This document shows positions 7,806 through 17,187 of a DNA stretch of 51,776 nucleotides, one piece after another. Numbering within the stretch: position 1 is the stretch's first letter; each line of letters starts with the position of its first letter. Source of the DNA: Candidatus Kaelpia aquatica. GTDB taxonomy: Bacteria; Omnitrophota; Gorgyraeia; Kaelpiales; Kaelpiaceae. The stretch is from the NCBI GenBank assembly GCA_030765335.1, contig JAVCCU010000032.1:1-51776 (forward strand). Direction: 5' to 3'. Under the pieces are notes generated by a model. The model ran no database searches. It was not told the origin of the DNA and saw only the letters and a list, made by a program, of their open reading frames with translations. A program made the position numbers and the translations under genes.

Positions 7806-8389
7806 TCCTCTTTTTTATCTTGAACCTCTGAATCAGATACTACCTCTTCCTCTTCTTGAACCTCAACAGCTTCCTCTTTAACCTCTTCTACCTCTTCTTT
7901 CTTAGGTTCTTCTATTGTCTCAACAGTCTCTTCTTTAACAATGTCAGATTTAGGCTCTTCTTCTATCTCTACCTTTTCAGGCTCAGGCTTAGATTCCTCA
8001 ACAACCTCTTCTTTTTTCTCTTTCTCTTTAACCTCTTTGGTTTCTTCTTTTACTTCAATCACCTCTGCCTCTACCTCTTCTTTAGCTTCATCTATTTCAA
8101 TTGCAGCCTCATCACCAGCTACTTCATTGAGACCTTCAGATTTAACCTCAACCTCTTCTACTTTAGAGACTACCTCTTCAGCAGCTTTCTGAGCCTCTTC
8201 CTGTTTTGCTTTTTCACGCTCTTCTCTTGCCTTCTCTACCCCTTCTCTTACTTTATCTTTAGATATAGACCAACAACGCTTAGAGCAAAAATAGAAACTA
8301 TCTCTATAGTACCATTTTTTAAGGCTCAACCTCTTCTTGCAACCTTTACAATTAGTAGGCCTGCCCTGTCCTTCTTTTACTTTTCCCAT
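7802..8389 (-). CDS. Zinc-finger protein with long Glu/Lys-rich tail
   Basis: 195 residues. The first 50 contain CKGCKKRL and FYFCSKRCW, a four-cysteine treble-clef/TRASH- or FCS-like finger. From about residue 55 the protein is almost entirely Glu, Lys and Val (KVEEVEVK, KEKKEEVVEE, EPKKEEVEE), likely disordered or a charged single helix. The reverse strand gives long false frames because of this composition. Overlaps the hydrolase gene by four bases. Role unknown; the finger plus polyampholyte tail suggests a scaffold or nucleic-acid-associated protein. Confidence 0.75.
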   Translation of the reverse strand: MGKVKEGQGRPTNCKGCKKRLSLKKWYYRDSFYFCSKRCWSISKDKVREGVEKAREEREKAKQEEAQKAAEEVVSKVEEVEVKSEGLNEVAGDEAAIEIDEAKEEVEAEVIEVKEETKEVKEKEKKEEVVEESKPEPEKVEIEEEPKSDIVKEETVETIEEPKKEEVEEVKEEAVEVQEEEEVVSDSEVQDKKEE

Positions 8390-8390
8390 A

Positions 8391-9260
8391 TTATTCTCCC
8401 CATTCCGATTGAATTTTAGCTGTTTTATTTTTTACCTCATTAAGCATATCCTGCACCTCAGAGAGATGCCTACCTCTCTTTATAGCTTTGACCTTTGAAG
8501 CATCAGACCTACTATAAGCAATATACTTAAGACCAATATTAACCTTGGATGTCTTTGGACCTGTGCTTTGAACAAAAACATCATAGACAATCTTTCTCTC
8601 TTTAGACCCGACAAAGTCAGCAATTAATCCCTGAAAGAAACTCATATCTATAGTTTTAAACCCGGTAAGAGTACCTTGCAGCCTATTAGAGTGAGTAACT
8701 ATTACCTTATTATCCTCAAAAACATCTCTCAAAACATAGAAAGTGAGATCGCTATCTGCAAGAATATCAGCCGTTATAACCTCGCCTTCCAAATTTTTAA
8801 CCCATATAATTTCCTGTATGCTTCTACCTTCGACTTCAGCTGGAATATCAAAGAAAGACTTTTTATAAGAATCTTTAACTATAGGCTGATCCTCGGTAGT
8901 CTCCTCCCTATCATCTTCTGCTCTTAACGCCTCTTGGGGAGATATAGTTGCACCAAAAGGATATATCGTAATAATATCACCGCTTTTAAGGTAGGCTTCA
9001 CTCATCATCTCCCTTACCTCACAGGCTGATACATTGTCTTTCACTTTAACAACCTGTATCTTACCTATCTCAGCCCCATCTTTTACAACAACAAACTCCA
9101 TTCCAGACTCCATGCCATTTATTACGCCCTTATCTATCACTATAAAACTATAATGACTATCATACTTAAGAATTTTTACTGCTATCAAATCCTCTCCAAA
9201 AGAAGAAGGAGTTAAAAGCAGGCTTAAAAAGATACCACTAATTACAATTACTCTCTTCAT
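8391..9260 (-). CDS. Secreted protein of unknown function
   Basis: About 289 residues. I take the ATG at 9258-9260 because MKRVIVISG opens a good signal peptide (cleavage near SSFG-ED); the frame continues to a GTG at 9302 overlapping fmt, which would put 14 polar residues in front. After the signal is a domain with GVINGMESGMEF and IGKIQVVKVKDN, then a linker, then a C-terminal domain with NRLQGTLTGFKTIDMSFFQG. Its N-terminal half resembles FlgT-C-type small beta domains, a weak similarity. Located in the periplasm or outer membrane by inference. Confidence 0.7.
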   Translation of the reverse strand: MKRVIVISGIFLSLLLTPSSFGEDLIAVKILKYDSHYSFIVIDKGVINGMESGMEFVVVKDGAEIGKIQVVKVKDNVSACEVREMMSEAYLKSGDIITIYPFGATISPQEALRAEDDREETTEDQPIVKDSYKKSFFDIPAEVEGRSIQEIIWVKNLEGEVITADILADSDLTFYVLRDVFEDNKVIVTHSNRLQGTLTGFKTIDMSFFQGLIADFVGSKERKIVYDVFVQSTGPKTSKVNIGLKYIAYSRSDASKVKAIKRGRHLSEVQDMLNEVKNKTAKIQSEWGE

Positions 9261-9294
9261 ATTAACGGATATTATATCATTCCCATGCCCATTT

Positions 9295-10236
9295 TCAAGC
9301 ACCGAGTTTCATTCCTGGCTCCACTCTATGTCCCAAAAGAAAATCTCTGGCAACCATCCTCCTCTTACCCTCAAGTTGTAGATCAAAAATATCAAGGTTT
9401 CCCAGGCCGCACTTAACACTAAAATAATCATGCTCAACTCTAACTATCTCAGCCAGATCAGCATCTACATACTCTTTAAAATCCACCCTAGCCTTACATA
9501 TCTTAAGTAACTTGAAATCTAGGTAGCTAAAACCACCCGGCCAAGGCAATAGACCTCGAACCTTATTATAAATATCAATCGCCTTAGCGCTCCAATCTAT
9601 CAGACCATCCCCCCTCTTTAGCTTCGGAGCATAGCTTGACTCTCCTTTCTGGGGATAAAGCTTAACAGCTCCTTTGTTTAAGCAGCTTAAAACATCTTCC
9701 AAGAGCTTAACAGAATTATTGGCTAATATATCTTCAAGAGAAGACGCATTCATATCCTCAGTAATAGTTATTCTCTTCTTAGCAATTATATCTCCAGCAT
9801 CAAGCCTTTCGTTCATCTTAAACAGAGTAACGCCTGTCTCTCTCTCCCCACTTACAATTGCCCAGTTAACAGGAGCAGCGCCCCTATATTTTGGCAAGAG
9901 TGAACCATGGATATTTAAAGGCATGGTAGAGGCCAGTCCTAAAATCTCTTTTGAGATAATACTGCCATAGGATGCGACTACAAAAACATCTGGAGAGAGA
10001 CTACCTATCTTTAAAATAGACTCTTTTGAGTTTACATCAGAAGGCTTAAGCACCTTGCCTTTAAAATCACGTGTAGCTATAAAATTTCCCACTTCTGTAG
10101 GCTGACAATGCATGCCTCTATTTGCTTTTCTATCCGGCTGAGTAATAACAGCCTTCAAGCAAAGATCATCCCTGTTTAAAATAAGCTTTAAGGCGGGGAT
10201 TGCAAATTTACCTGATCCAAAAAAAACAATATTCAT
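9295..10236 (-). CDS. fmt: Methionyl-tRNA formyltransferase
   Basis: 313 residues, standard length. N-terminal formyltransferase domain with FFGSGKFAIPAL, the NIHGSLLPKYRGAAPVNWA catalytic stretch (around residues 107-125) and GVTLFKMNERLDAGDI; the C-terminal OB domain follows from about 205. It formylates Met-tRNAfMet using 10-formyl-THF. Overlaps def by four bases, the classic def-fmt pair, with priA just upstream. Confidence 0.97.
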   Translation of the reverse strand: MNIVFFGSGKFAIPALKLILNRDDLCLKAVITQPDRKANRGMHCQPTEVGNFIATRDFKGKVLKPSDVNSKESILKIGSLSPDVFVVASYGSIISKEILGLASTMPLNIHGSLLPKYRGAAPVNWAIVSGERETGVTLFKMNERLDAGDIIAKKRITITEDMNASSLEDILANNSVKLLEDVLSCLNKGAVKLYPQKGESSYAPKLKRGDGLIDWSAKAIDIYNKVRGLLPWPGGFSYLDFKLLKICKARVDFKEYVDADLAEIVRVEHDYFSVKCGLGNLDIFDLQLEGKRRMVARDFLLGHRVEPGMKLGA

Positions 10237-10739
10237 ATTTCTTTATTTAAAACAGATTTTAAATGCTTCTTACGTTCTCTGTAGGAGAGCTTTTGAATTA
10301 ATAGCTTCCCATTTAAGTGGTCTATCTCGTGCTGGATAATTCTAGCCATAAAACCCTCTGTTTTAATTTTAAACTTTTTACCATCAACATCCAAAGCCTC
10401 TACAGTAACTTTATCATACCTCTTAATAAAAGCATTGAACCCAGGAACAGAGAGGCAGCCCTCCTGGTCTGTCTGAGCCCCGCTTCTATTTAGAATCCTG
10501 GGATTTATGAAGACATAAACTTCCTCTCTCTTCAATCGTGGAGATGCAACAAATATTCTTAAATTCTGGCCAATCTGATTTGCCGATAAACCCACTCCAT
10601 GAGTTTTAAGCATGACATCTATCATAAGCCTTATGAGTTTAAGAACATCTTCATCTACTACCTTAACAGGTCTAGTTTTCCTTCTTAAGACAATCTCAGG
10701 ATACTTAAGAACCTCTCTATTAAAATCTCTAGAGCTCAT
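10233..10739 (-). CDS. def: Peptide deformylase
   Basis: 168 residues. All three motifs are present: GVGLSANQ (48-55), EGCLSVPG with metal ligand Cys95, and QHEIDH with His137, Glu138 and His141. It removes the formyl group from nascent proteins using Fe(II) or a similar metal. Its start overlaps the 3' end of priA and its end overlaps fmt. Confidence 0.97.
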   Translation of the reverse strand: MSSRDFNREVLKYPEIVLRRKTRPVKVVDEDVLKLIRLMIDVMLKTHGVGLSANQIGQNLRIFVASPRLKREEVYVFINPRILNRSGAQTDQEGCLSVPGFNAFIKRYDKVTVEALDVDGKKFKIKTEGFMARIIQHEIDHLNGKLLIQKLSYRERKKHLKSVLNKEI

Positions 10740-12714
10740 AAGGGTTCACGTCAACTATTACATTAACACCATCTAAACATCTATTGTAACCAATAATGTT
10801 ATACAAGAGTCTGGATGTTTGTTCAACATTTTTAGTTTTAGAGATCAAATTCCAACGGTAAACATCTTTCTTCTTTTTAACAGGACTAGGCGCAGGACCC
10901 AAAACATCCACTACGCTGCCTAAGGACTCTATTAACTTAGCCTTGACCTTCTCTGCAGCACTTTTGACTTTTCTCTCATCCTTATGACGAAATTCTATCT
11001 TAATTAATTCAGAGAAAGGCGGAAAACCGATCTCCTCTCTTCTCTTTATTTCTTGAGCATAAAAACTCTCATAATCATGATCTACGCTTGTTTTAATAGT
11101 AAAATGCTCAGGATTATAGGTCTGAATTACAACCGAACCTCTATTATCACCTCGTCCGGACCGCCCGGCAACTTGTGTAATAAGAGAGAACGTCTTCTCT
11201 CCAGATCTAAAATCGAGTATATTTAACGACAGATCAGCTAATATAACACCAACTAGTTCAACGTGAGGAAAATCATGTCCTTTAGCTACTATTTGAGTGC
11301 CTACTAAGATGTCGATCTTCCTCTCTCTAAACCGGCTGATAATGTCATCTAACTTGCCTTTTTCGGCTAGAGAATCTGAATCGAGCCGCTCTGCTCTAGC
11401 AGAAGGAAAGAGCTTGTGCAGCTCAGAGACAACCCTTTGAGTACCTATACCTCGTAAACTCAAATATTTATTGCGACACTGAGGGCATAACTCAGGAAGA
11501 TCACTCCTATAGTTGCAGTAGTGACATATGAGATCCTTAGTTTTCATGTGATAGGTTAACGTTATATCGCACCTCCTGCACTTTACAACATAACCGCAAT
11601 TCTGGCAGTAGATAAAAGTGGAAAAACCTCGCCTGTTCAGAAAGAGTATTGCCTGCATATCCCTGCTTAAAACCTCCTCCAGCTTACTCTTTAGAGGGGG
11701 CGTAAATATCATGTCGGCCATACTTTTCTTTTTCACTGTCTTTAAATCTACGACACCGACCAAAGGAAGGCTCTGCTCCTTAACCCGCTCAGGGAGCCTA
11801 AGCAGGATATGCTCTCCTCTCTGAGCTTTATAGTAAGACTCAAGAGCTGGGGTTGCTGAGCCTAAAATAAGAGGACAGCCATTGATCTGGGCCCTCTTTA
11901 ATGCCACTTCCCTAGCATGATAACGCGGAGTCTCATTCTGCTTATAACTTGAATCATGCTCTTCATCTATGACTATAAGTCCAATATTTTCAAGCGGGGC
12001 AAAAACAGCAGATCTAGTACCAATAGAGACTCTATTTGTTTCATCCTTTAATTTTTCCCACTCTTTAAAACGCTGAGCCTCTGTTAAACGGCTATGGAGC
12101 ACGGATATCTTGTCCCCTAAACATTTTTTGAATCTAGATATAGTCTGAGGAGTTAAGGCAATCTCCGGAACAAGTACTATGGCAGACTGACCCCTCTTTA
12201 AAACCTCTTCAATTACTCTGATATAAACCTCAGTCTTACCTGAACCAGTAACACCGTGGAGAAGAAAACTGCTAAAAGAACCGAGGGTTCTATTTATCGT
12301 TTTTAAAACTTCTTCCTGGTCTTTTGTTAAAACAGTAGGTCTTATAAAACTATCGTCAGCCAAAGAGAGATAATCTTTTCTCGGCCCATAACTCTCTCTG
12401 CCTTTTCTTAAGATAGAAGGTACTATTGCCTCAATAGCCTCCCCCCAACTACTGTAATAATAAGACGAGATCCACTTGCTCAGCTGAAGCATCTCTTCAT
12501 TAAGAAGAGGCTTGTCGTCAAGTAACTCAAGAATGTCTTTTAATCCAGGAAAACTCTTACCATCTTCATTGATACCTACAACATAGCCCACCTTAATGCT
12601 ATTTCTAAAAGGAGCTTTTACGCGGGACCCTATCTCCACCTTGGATATACCAGAAGGCAGAGAATAAGAGAAGACTCTGTCTACAGCTAGCCCAAAAACG
12701 ACATTTATAAGCAT
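10729..12714 (-). CDS. priA: Primosomal helicase PriA
   Basis: 661 residues, somewhat shorter than E. coli PriA (732). The N-terminal DNA-binding domain begins VVFGLAVDRVFSYSLP; Walker A GVTGSGKTEVY is near 155, the DEEHD box near 250, and the zinc-binding CxxC pairs (CQNCGY, CRRC, CHYC, CPQC) near 370-420. Motif VAGRSGRG marks helicase motif VI. It restarts stalled replication forks. First of the priA-def-fmt group. Confidence 0.97.
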   Translation of the reverse strand: MLINVVFGLAVDRVFSYSLPSGISKVEIGSRVKAPFRNSIKVGYVVGINEDGKSFPGLKDILELLDDKPLLNEEMLQLSKWISSYYYSSWGEAIEAIVPSILRKGRESYGPRKDYLSLADDSFIRPTVLTKDQEEVLKTINRTLGSFSSFLLHGVTGSGKTEVYIRVIEEVLKRGQSAIVLVPEIALTPQTISRFKKCLGDKISVLHSRLTEAQRFKEWEKLKDETNRVSIGTRSAVFAPLENIGLIVIDEEHDSSYKQNETPRYHAREVALKRAQINGCPLILGSATPALESYYKAQRGEHILLRLPERVKEQSLPLVGVVDLKTVKKKSMADMIFTPPLKSKLEEVLSRDMQAILFLNRRGFSTFIYCQNCGYVVKCRRCDITLTYHMKTKDLICHYCNYRSDLPELCPQCRNKYLSLRGIGTQRVVSELHKLFPSARAERLDSDSLAEKGKLDDIISRFRERKIDILVGTQIVAKGHDFPHVELVGVILADLSLNILDFRSGEKTFSLITQVAGRSGRGDNRGSVVIQTYNPEHFTIKTSVDHDYESFYAQEIKRREEIGFPPFSELIKIEFRHKDERKVKSAAEKVKAKLIESLGSVVDVLGPAPSPVKKKKDVYRWNLISKTKNVEQTSRLLYNIIGYNRCLDGVNVIVDVNPYEL

Positions 12715-12765
12715 CTTGTCTATTGTTTTAAGTTAAGAATATTTTTCGATTGAAATATCTCTTAT

Positions 12766-13374
12766 TTATTTCCCAGCTACAGTACTTGGAACCGGCAAGT
12801 TAAGCTCAGCTAAGACCTTCTTCATATCATCCCAGGTCAACTTCTTTGCTTTGGGATTCATAAGAAGGTATGCCGGATGGAATGTCGGGATAACAGGTAT
12901 GCCTCTAAACTCAAGGGTCCTACCCCGTTCTTTCGTGATAGAGAAATTCTTCCCAAAAAAAGTAATCCCTGCAACCCGCCCTAAAACAACTATCATCTCT
13001 GGAGCTATGATATCCAGCTGCATAAAAAGATAGTGAATACACTCCTCAACCTCATGAGGATGAGGATCTCTATTCCCAGGAGGCCTGCATTTAAGTATAT
13101 TTGCTATATATACATCCTCCCTCTTAAGACCCATGGCATTTATAATCTTCGTCAACAATTGGCCGGATCTGCCAATGAATGGACGAGCCTGCATATCTTC
13201 ATCAGCTCCGGGAGCCTCCCCAATAAAGAGTAGGCGTGCATCGGAGCTGCCCTCACCGAAGACAATATTATTCCTGCTTAAATGGAGCGCACACTTTTTG
13301 CACTTCTCTATCTTTCCGCGAAGACCATCTAGGTAATAACTCTTACTTTTAGGCATAACAAAATCCTTTTTCAT
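12766..13374 (-). CDS. Type-4 uracil-DNA glycosylase (Fe-S)
   Basis: 202 residues. GEAPGADED (52-60) and the HPAYLL motif near the end are the family-4 UDG active-site elements. Cys25, Cys28, Cys96 and Cys112 match the four ligands of the [4Fe-4S] cluster. It removes uracil from DNA after cytosine deamination. The first ATG is used (MKKDFVMPK); a second ATG lies six codons on. Overlaps the gmhB-like gene by four bases. Confidence 0.95.
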   Translation of the reverse strand: MKKDFVMPKSKSYYLDGLRGKIEKCKKCALHLSRNNIVFGEGSSDARLLFIGEAPGADEDMQARPFIGRSGQLLTKIINAMGLKREDVYIANILKCRPPGNRDPHPHEVEECIHYLFMQLDIIAPEMIVVLGRVAGITFFGKNFSITKERGRTLEFRGIPVIPTFHPAYLLMNPKAKKLTWDDMKKVLAELNLPVPSTVAGK

Positions 13375-13922
13375 TTTAAGATTATACTTTTAACGGCATC
13401 ATGTAGATCTTTAGCCACAAAATCTGCTCCAGCATTAACATCAAAAACGTTATCTATCTTAGTCTTACCACTTAAAACAAGGATCGAACTTATTCCAAAA
13501 TTACTAGCACTCTCTACGTCTCTTTTGGTATCACCTATATAAAATAGGTTTGCTCTCCCTATACCGCTATAGTTATCCATAACCTCTTCAAACATCTTTG
13601 TCTTAGGCTTCCTACATTCACAATTATCAGAATCCTGATGCAAGCAATACTTTATATCTTTCAGCTTTACTCCGTATTTATGCAGCTCATCTTCTAAAGC
13701 AGAGGTAATACTATTGAGTATCTCTTCTGAATAAAACCCTTTGCTGACCCCAGCCTGATTTGATATTAAATAGACGTCATAACCGTTCTCTATCAAAAGC
13801 TTTAAGGCTTCAGCTACACGGGGAAGAACCTCAAACTGTTCAACGCTTCTTACGTAGTCAGATCCAAAATCTGACGGCTCTCTATTGATAACTCCATCAC
13901 GATCAAGAAATATAGGTCTCAT
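13371..13922 (-). CDS. gmhB: HAD phosphatase, GmhB/HisB-N type
   Basis: 183 residues. The DxD nucleophile motif FLDRDGVINRE opens the protein (Asp7, Asp9), followed by LISNQAGVSKG, a zinc-loop with CLH...CECRKP around 105-120, and IGDTKRDVESA. This is the D,D-heptose 1,7-bisphosphate phosphatase branch, which serves LPS heptose synthesis; some relatives act on histidinol phosphate. The neighbouring sugar-nucleotide genes favour the heptose role, but no other heptose gene is in the window. Confidence 0.88.
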   Translation of the reverse strand: MRPIFLDRDGVINREPSDFGSDYVRSVEQFEVLPRVAEALKLLIENGYDVYLISNQAGVSKGFYSEEILNSITSALEDELHKYGVKLKDIKYCLHQDSDNCECRKPKTKMFEEVMDNYSGIGRANLFYIGDTKRDVESASNFGISSILVLSGKTKIDNVFDVNAGADFVAKDLHDAVKSIILK

Positions 13923-13925
13923 ACT

Positions 13926-14963
13926 TTAAAAAAGATCTCTATTTCTTTTTACCCATTCAACGAGATAGTTTAAACCCTGATCCAATTTTATAGCTGGAGC
14001 CCAGTTAAGCTCATTCTTCACCTTGGTAATATCAGAGATATATACCTTCTGATCGGAGGGCCGCCAATCTGAAAAATATTTCTCTATCTTAAATGAGAGG
14101 AGATCTTCAAGTAGAGTGAGGTACTCAAGAAGCGAGGTGGTGTTCTCAGGGCCGCCACCGATATTATAAAGCCCGGATTTTTTACCTGAAACATGGAAAG
14201 CATTAAAAGCTCTTACTAAATCATCCACAAAGAGAACATCTCTAACCTGTTTTCCGTCTCCGTAGATAGTTATCTTCTTACCCATAACAGCAGCTATAAG
14301 AAACCAGGCTAACCAACCCTGGTCTTCAAAGCCAAACTGGCGCCTTCCATAGATACAGCTCATTCTAAAGACAGAGCCCCTAATATTGTAAGTATCTATG
14401 TACTCCTGGAGGTAGATATCTCCTACGTATTTACTCGCGCCATATGGAGTATGCGGAACAAGATCTATACCGGTAGATTCAGAGATTCCCTCTATCTCTT
14501 TAAAAGAGTATCTCTTCTTAGTTTCAACTAATTCATAATTAGATACATTTTCACCATAGACCTTATTTGTGGAGCAGAATATAAAAGAGGCTCCGGGGGC
14601 ATACTTCCTTGTCGCCTCCAGCATGTTAAAGGTCCCTACTGCATTAATATTAAAATCTTCAGCCGGATTCTGCACTGAATACCCAACACCCGGCTGGGCT
14701 GCAGCATGTATTATAAGCTCAAAATCGTTTTTCTTAAAAACCTCTTCCAATCCATCTCTGTCTCTAATATCAAGATAGACCCTTTCAATATTCTTAAAAT
14801 CAGAGAGATATTCCCAGTTGTATTCAACTGACTTTTTATCGCTTCCAAAAAGTTTTGAACGCATAAGATTGTCTATCCCCACAACCTCATCACCTTCTCC
14901 AGCATAGAATTCAGCGCAATGAGAACCGACCATCCCGGCAGCACCTGTAATCAACACCTTCAT
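13926..14963 (-). CDS. NAD-dependent sugar epimerase, CDP-paratose 2-epimerase-like
   Basis: 345 residues, extended SDR fold: GAAGMVGSHCAEFY at the N-terminus binds NAD, FCSTNKVYG is the serine region and YGASKYVGD supplies the catalytic Tyr-Lys pair. The STNKVYG variant and the GRRQFGFEDQGWLAWF stretch are typical of the CDP-tyvelose/paratose 2-epimerase group. Substrate cannot be proved from sequence; a nucleoside-diphosphate sugar for surface polysaccharide is likely. Lies between gmhB and a polyprenyl synthase gene. Confidence 0.85.
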   Translation of the reverse strand: MKVLITGAAGMVGSHCAEFYAGEGDEVVGIDNLMRSKLFGSDKKSVEYNWEYLSDFKNIERVYLDIRDRDGLEEVFKKNDFELIIHAAAQPGVGYSVQNPAEDFNINAVGTFNMLEATRKYAPGASFIFCSTNKVYGENVSNYELVETKKRYSFKEIEGISESTGIDLVPHTPYGASKYVGDIYLQEYIDTYNIRGSVFRMSCIYGRRQFGFEDQGWLAWFLIAAVMGKKITIYGDGKQVRDVLFVDDLVRAFNAFHVSGKKSGLYNIGGGPENTTSLLEYLTLLEDLLSFKIEKYFSDWRPSDQKVYISDITKVKNELNWAPAIKLDQGLNYLVEWVKRNRDLF

Positions 14964-14968
14964 GTCTC

Positions 14969-15850
14969 CTAAGCACTCCTTCCTTTAAGAAGTTTAACCA
15001 ACTCTATTAAAGCTTCTCCTTCTTTTTTAAAAACCTTAATATTAGAGATAGCCTTCTTAGTGCAATCATTCATCTTCTTCCTGGACTCCTTCTCACCTAT
15101 TGCAGATATGTAATTTGGACTCACATCGTTTCTAAGAGAGAATTTGCCAGTCTTTGACGTTGCGCCCTCAAGAGCCAAGAGATCATCGCTTATTTGAAAT
15201 ACCATGCCGAAAGATTCAGCATAGTTTACTAACGCAGTAACTTGATCTTGCTTGAAGCCGCAGAGCAATGCAGCCACCTTGGAAGAGAGAATAAAAAGAG
15301 AGGAAGTTTTTCTCCTGTGAATCTCCTCTATCTCTCTCTTGTTTACACTCTTACCAGAGAAAGAGAGATCTAAAAACTGCCCCAGCATTACACCCTCCTT
15401 ACCTATCTCTTCAAAAACATCTTGATTTATCTCTAAGAGTCTCTCCCTGTCTTCCAATGATTTTATAAGATCTTCTGTTATTAGCTTGAGCCCGTCAAGC
15501 ATAAGAATATTGGCTGTTAAGATAGCGGTCGACTCCCCATAGACTTTATGCAAAGCTGGTTTACCGCGTCTAATCAAAGCATCATCCATAGAAGGTAGAT
15601 CATCGAGTATAAGAGTACTGGAGTGAATCATTTCGATTCCAGCTGCTGCATTGAGTACCCTTTCAAGACCTACTCCGGCTAAATCGGCTATAGCAAGCAT
15701 AATGATAGGCCTTATCCTCTTGCCGCCTTCAAACATGGAGAACCACAATGCCTCATGAATCTTCTCAGGCTGATCATGAATTGGAAAAACATACTTAATG
15801 TACTCATCGACAAGCTCTTTTCTCTGCTTTAAATATACCTTGATATTCAT
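14969..15850 (-). CDS. Trans polyprenyl diphosphate synthase (IspA/GGPPS-type)
   Basis: About 293 residues. FARM is DDLPSMDD with RRGKPALHKVYGE after it, SARM is QISDDLLALEG, and GGKRIRP lies near residue 45. It condenses IPP with allylic diphosphates; length points to a farnesyl or geranylgeranyl product, and bulky residues before the FARM would decide which. I use the ATG at 15848-15850, which has GAGGTG at ideal spacing, rather than the GTG five codons upstream. It sits inside a sugar-nucleotide operon, hinting at lipid-carrier supply. Confidence 0.92.
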   Translation of the reverse strand: MNIKVYLKQRKELVDEYIKYVFPIHDQPEKIHEALWFSMFEGGKRIRPIIMLAIADLAGVGLERVLNAAAGIEMIHSSTLILDDLPSMDDALIRRGKPALHKVYGESTAILTANILMLDGLKLITEDLIKSLEDRERLLEINQDVFEEIGKEGVMLGQFLDLSFSGKSVNKREIEEIHRRKTSSLFILSSKVAALLCGFKQDQVTALVNYAESFGMVFQISDDLLALEGATSKTGKFSLRNDVSPNYISAIGEKESRKKMNDCTKKAISNIKVFKKEGEALIELVKLLKGRSA

Positions 15851-15868
15851 ATAGTCACCTCGCACCTT

Positions 15869-16741
15869 TTATAGATATTCAACAAGAGCTTCAACACAAG
15901 GCCTCACCTCTAAGCCCGTAGCTCTTTCAAATTTATCAACACTTAAAACCGAATATTCCGGACGTTTTACAGTTATAGATATCTCGCTCAGCTTAAAAGG
16001 CTTTATAAAAATACTCTCTAAATTACAGATCTCTGCAACCTTAAGAGCTAACTCATACCTGCTCAGTTCTCCTTTATTTGCGAGGTGGTAGATCCCGTAA
16101 GCTATACCGCTGCCCCCTTCACCAACCATTACCTTTGATAAAAACTCCTTTAGGCAGCGCGCAAAATCAAGAGCATAAGTAGGAGAAATAAACTGGTTAT
16201 CTGCTACATCAACCCCTAAAGAAGACTTCAGCCTGCTGCAGATATCTCTTAGTGGGTCATTGTTATCCCCATAGAGTAAGCCTGTTCTTAGAGTGTAGTA
16301 TTTTTCTGAAAAATAGCTTACAAAATGCTCTCCTGCATATTTAGTCTCCCCATAAATAGTCTCAGGGTGGGGCTCATCTTCTTCTGTATAAGGAGAGTGC
16401 TTATCGCCATTGAAAACATAGTCTGTACTTATATAAACAAAGGTTGCGTCAGATTTAGAACTATGGTATGCGAGATTCAAGGTTCCGATTGCATTAACAC
16501 TATGGGCTATACCAGGATTATTATGGCAAAAATCAACGTCAGATATAGCTGCGGCATGTATGACAATTTCAGGGCTATGAGAGTCAAAAATCCTCTCAAC
16601 TGCCGACTCGTCAGTTATATCACAATCTACCCCTAGAACCTCTTTCTGGTGTGATATCAGAACAAGCTCGTAATCATCTTTTAACTCTGAGACTAAATAA
16701 CCACCCAATAAACCGCTTGCCCCCGTAAGCAAAACCTTCAT
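15869..16741 (-). CDS. rfbD: dTDP-4-dehydrorhamnose reductase-like (RmlD)
   Basis: 290 residues. LLTGASGLLGGYL opens the NAD(P) fold, IHAAAISDVDFCHNNP is the RmlD-typical strand-loop, STDYVFNGDK and YGETKYAGE give the catalytic Ser/Tyr/Lys set. It would reduce dTDP-4-keto-6-deoxy-sugar to dTDP-L-rhamnose or a relative. Its ATG overlaps the rmlC-like gene stop. RmlA and RmlB are not seen in the window, so the sugar could differ from rhamnose. Confidence 0.88.
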   Translation of the reverse strand: MKVLLTGASGLLGGYLVSELKDDYELVLISHQKEVLGVDCDITDESAVERIFDSHSPEIVIHAAAISDVDFCHNNPGIAHSVNAIGTLNLAYHSSKSDATFVYISTDYVFNGDKHSPYTEEDEPHPETIYGETKYAGEHFVSYFSEKYYTLRTGLLYGDNNDPLRDICSRLKSSLGVDVADNQFISPTYALDFARCLKEFLSKVMVGEGGSGIAYGIYHLANKGELSRYELALKVAEICNLESIFIKPFKLSEISITVKRPEYSVLSVDKFERATGLEVRPCVEALVEYL

Positions 16742-17187
16742 ATCTTTAACGCCTCCCAGCTATATTCGATATCATCTAAGTCAACTATTTCTTCGTCAGG
16801 ATCTTCTTTTTGATAGAGAGAGTCTGTCAGGTTAAAAATATAAGCCTCCCTAGAGCCTAAACATTGCAAGCCATGGTAGACTCCAGGCGGTATTCTAATA
16901 AGAGAAGAGTTAACTCCGCTAAGAATAAAATCCTCTATAGCTCCATATGTCCTAGAGCCCTCTCTGTTGTCTTTAAGTACAAGCTTAACACTGCCTTGGA
17001 CACAGCAGATATTATCGGCCTGATTATAGTGCAGATGCCAACCTTTTATAACACCTGGATTGATAGTGCTTAGATAGGCCTGGCCGAACTTATCAAAAAT
17101 ATCATCATCGCTTCTTAAAATCTCAATCAATCTTCCCTTCTCATTCTTAAACCAATTCAACCTCTTGATATCAACGCCATCTATCAT
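16738..17187 (-). CDS. dTDP-4-dehydrorhamnose 3,5-epimerase-like cupin
   Basis: 149 residues, shorter than classical RmlC (about 180). The cupin core includes YLSTINPGVIKGWHLHYNQ, with the His of WHLH in the place of the catalytic histidine, then LVLKDNREGSRTYG and IRIPPGVYHGLQCLG. It could be a 3,5-epimerase or one of the WxcM/FdtA-like sugar isomerases. Four-base overlaps with rmlD downstream and ugd upstream mark one operon. Confidence 0.82.
   Translation of the reverse strand: MIDGVDIKRLNWFKNEKGRLIEILRSDDDIFDKFGQAYLSTINPGVIKGWHLHYNQADNICCVQGSVKLVLKDNREGSRTYGAIEDFILSGVNSSLIRIPPGVYHGLQCLGSREAYIFNLTDSLYQKEDPDEEIVDLDDIEYSWEALKI

Noticed and set aside
7941-8192. Apparent short tandem repeats (CCTCTTCTT type)
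   Set aside because: Explained by Glu/Lys codon runs in the coding gene, not a CRISPR or satellite.
7856-8419. 187-codon plus-strand frame, Phe/Leu-rich
   Set aside because: Mirror image of the Glu/Lys-rich tail on the minus strand; composition is an artefact.
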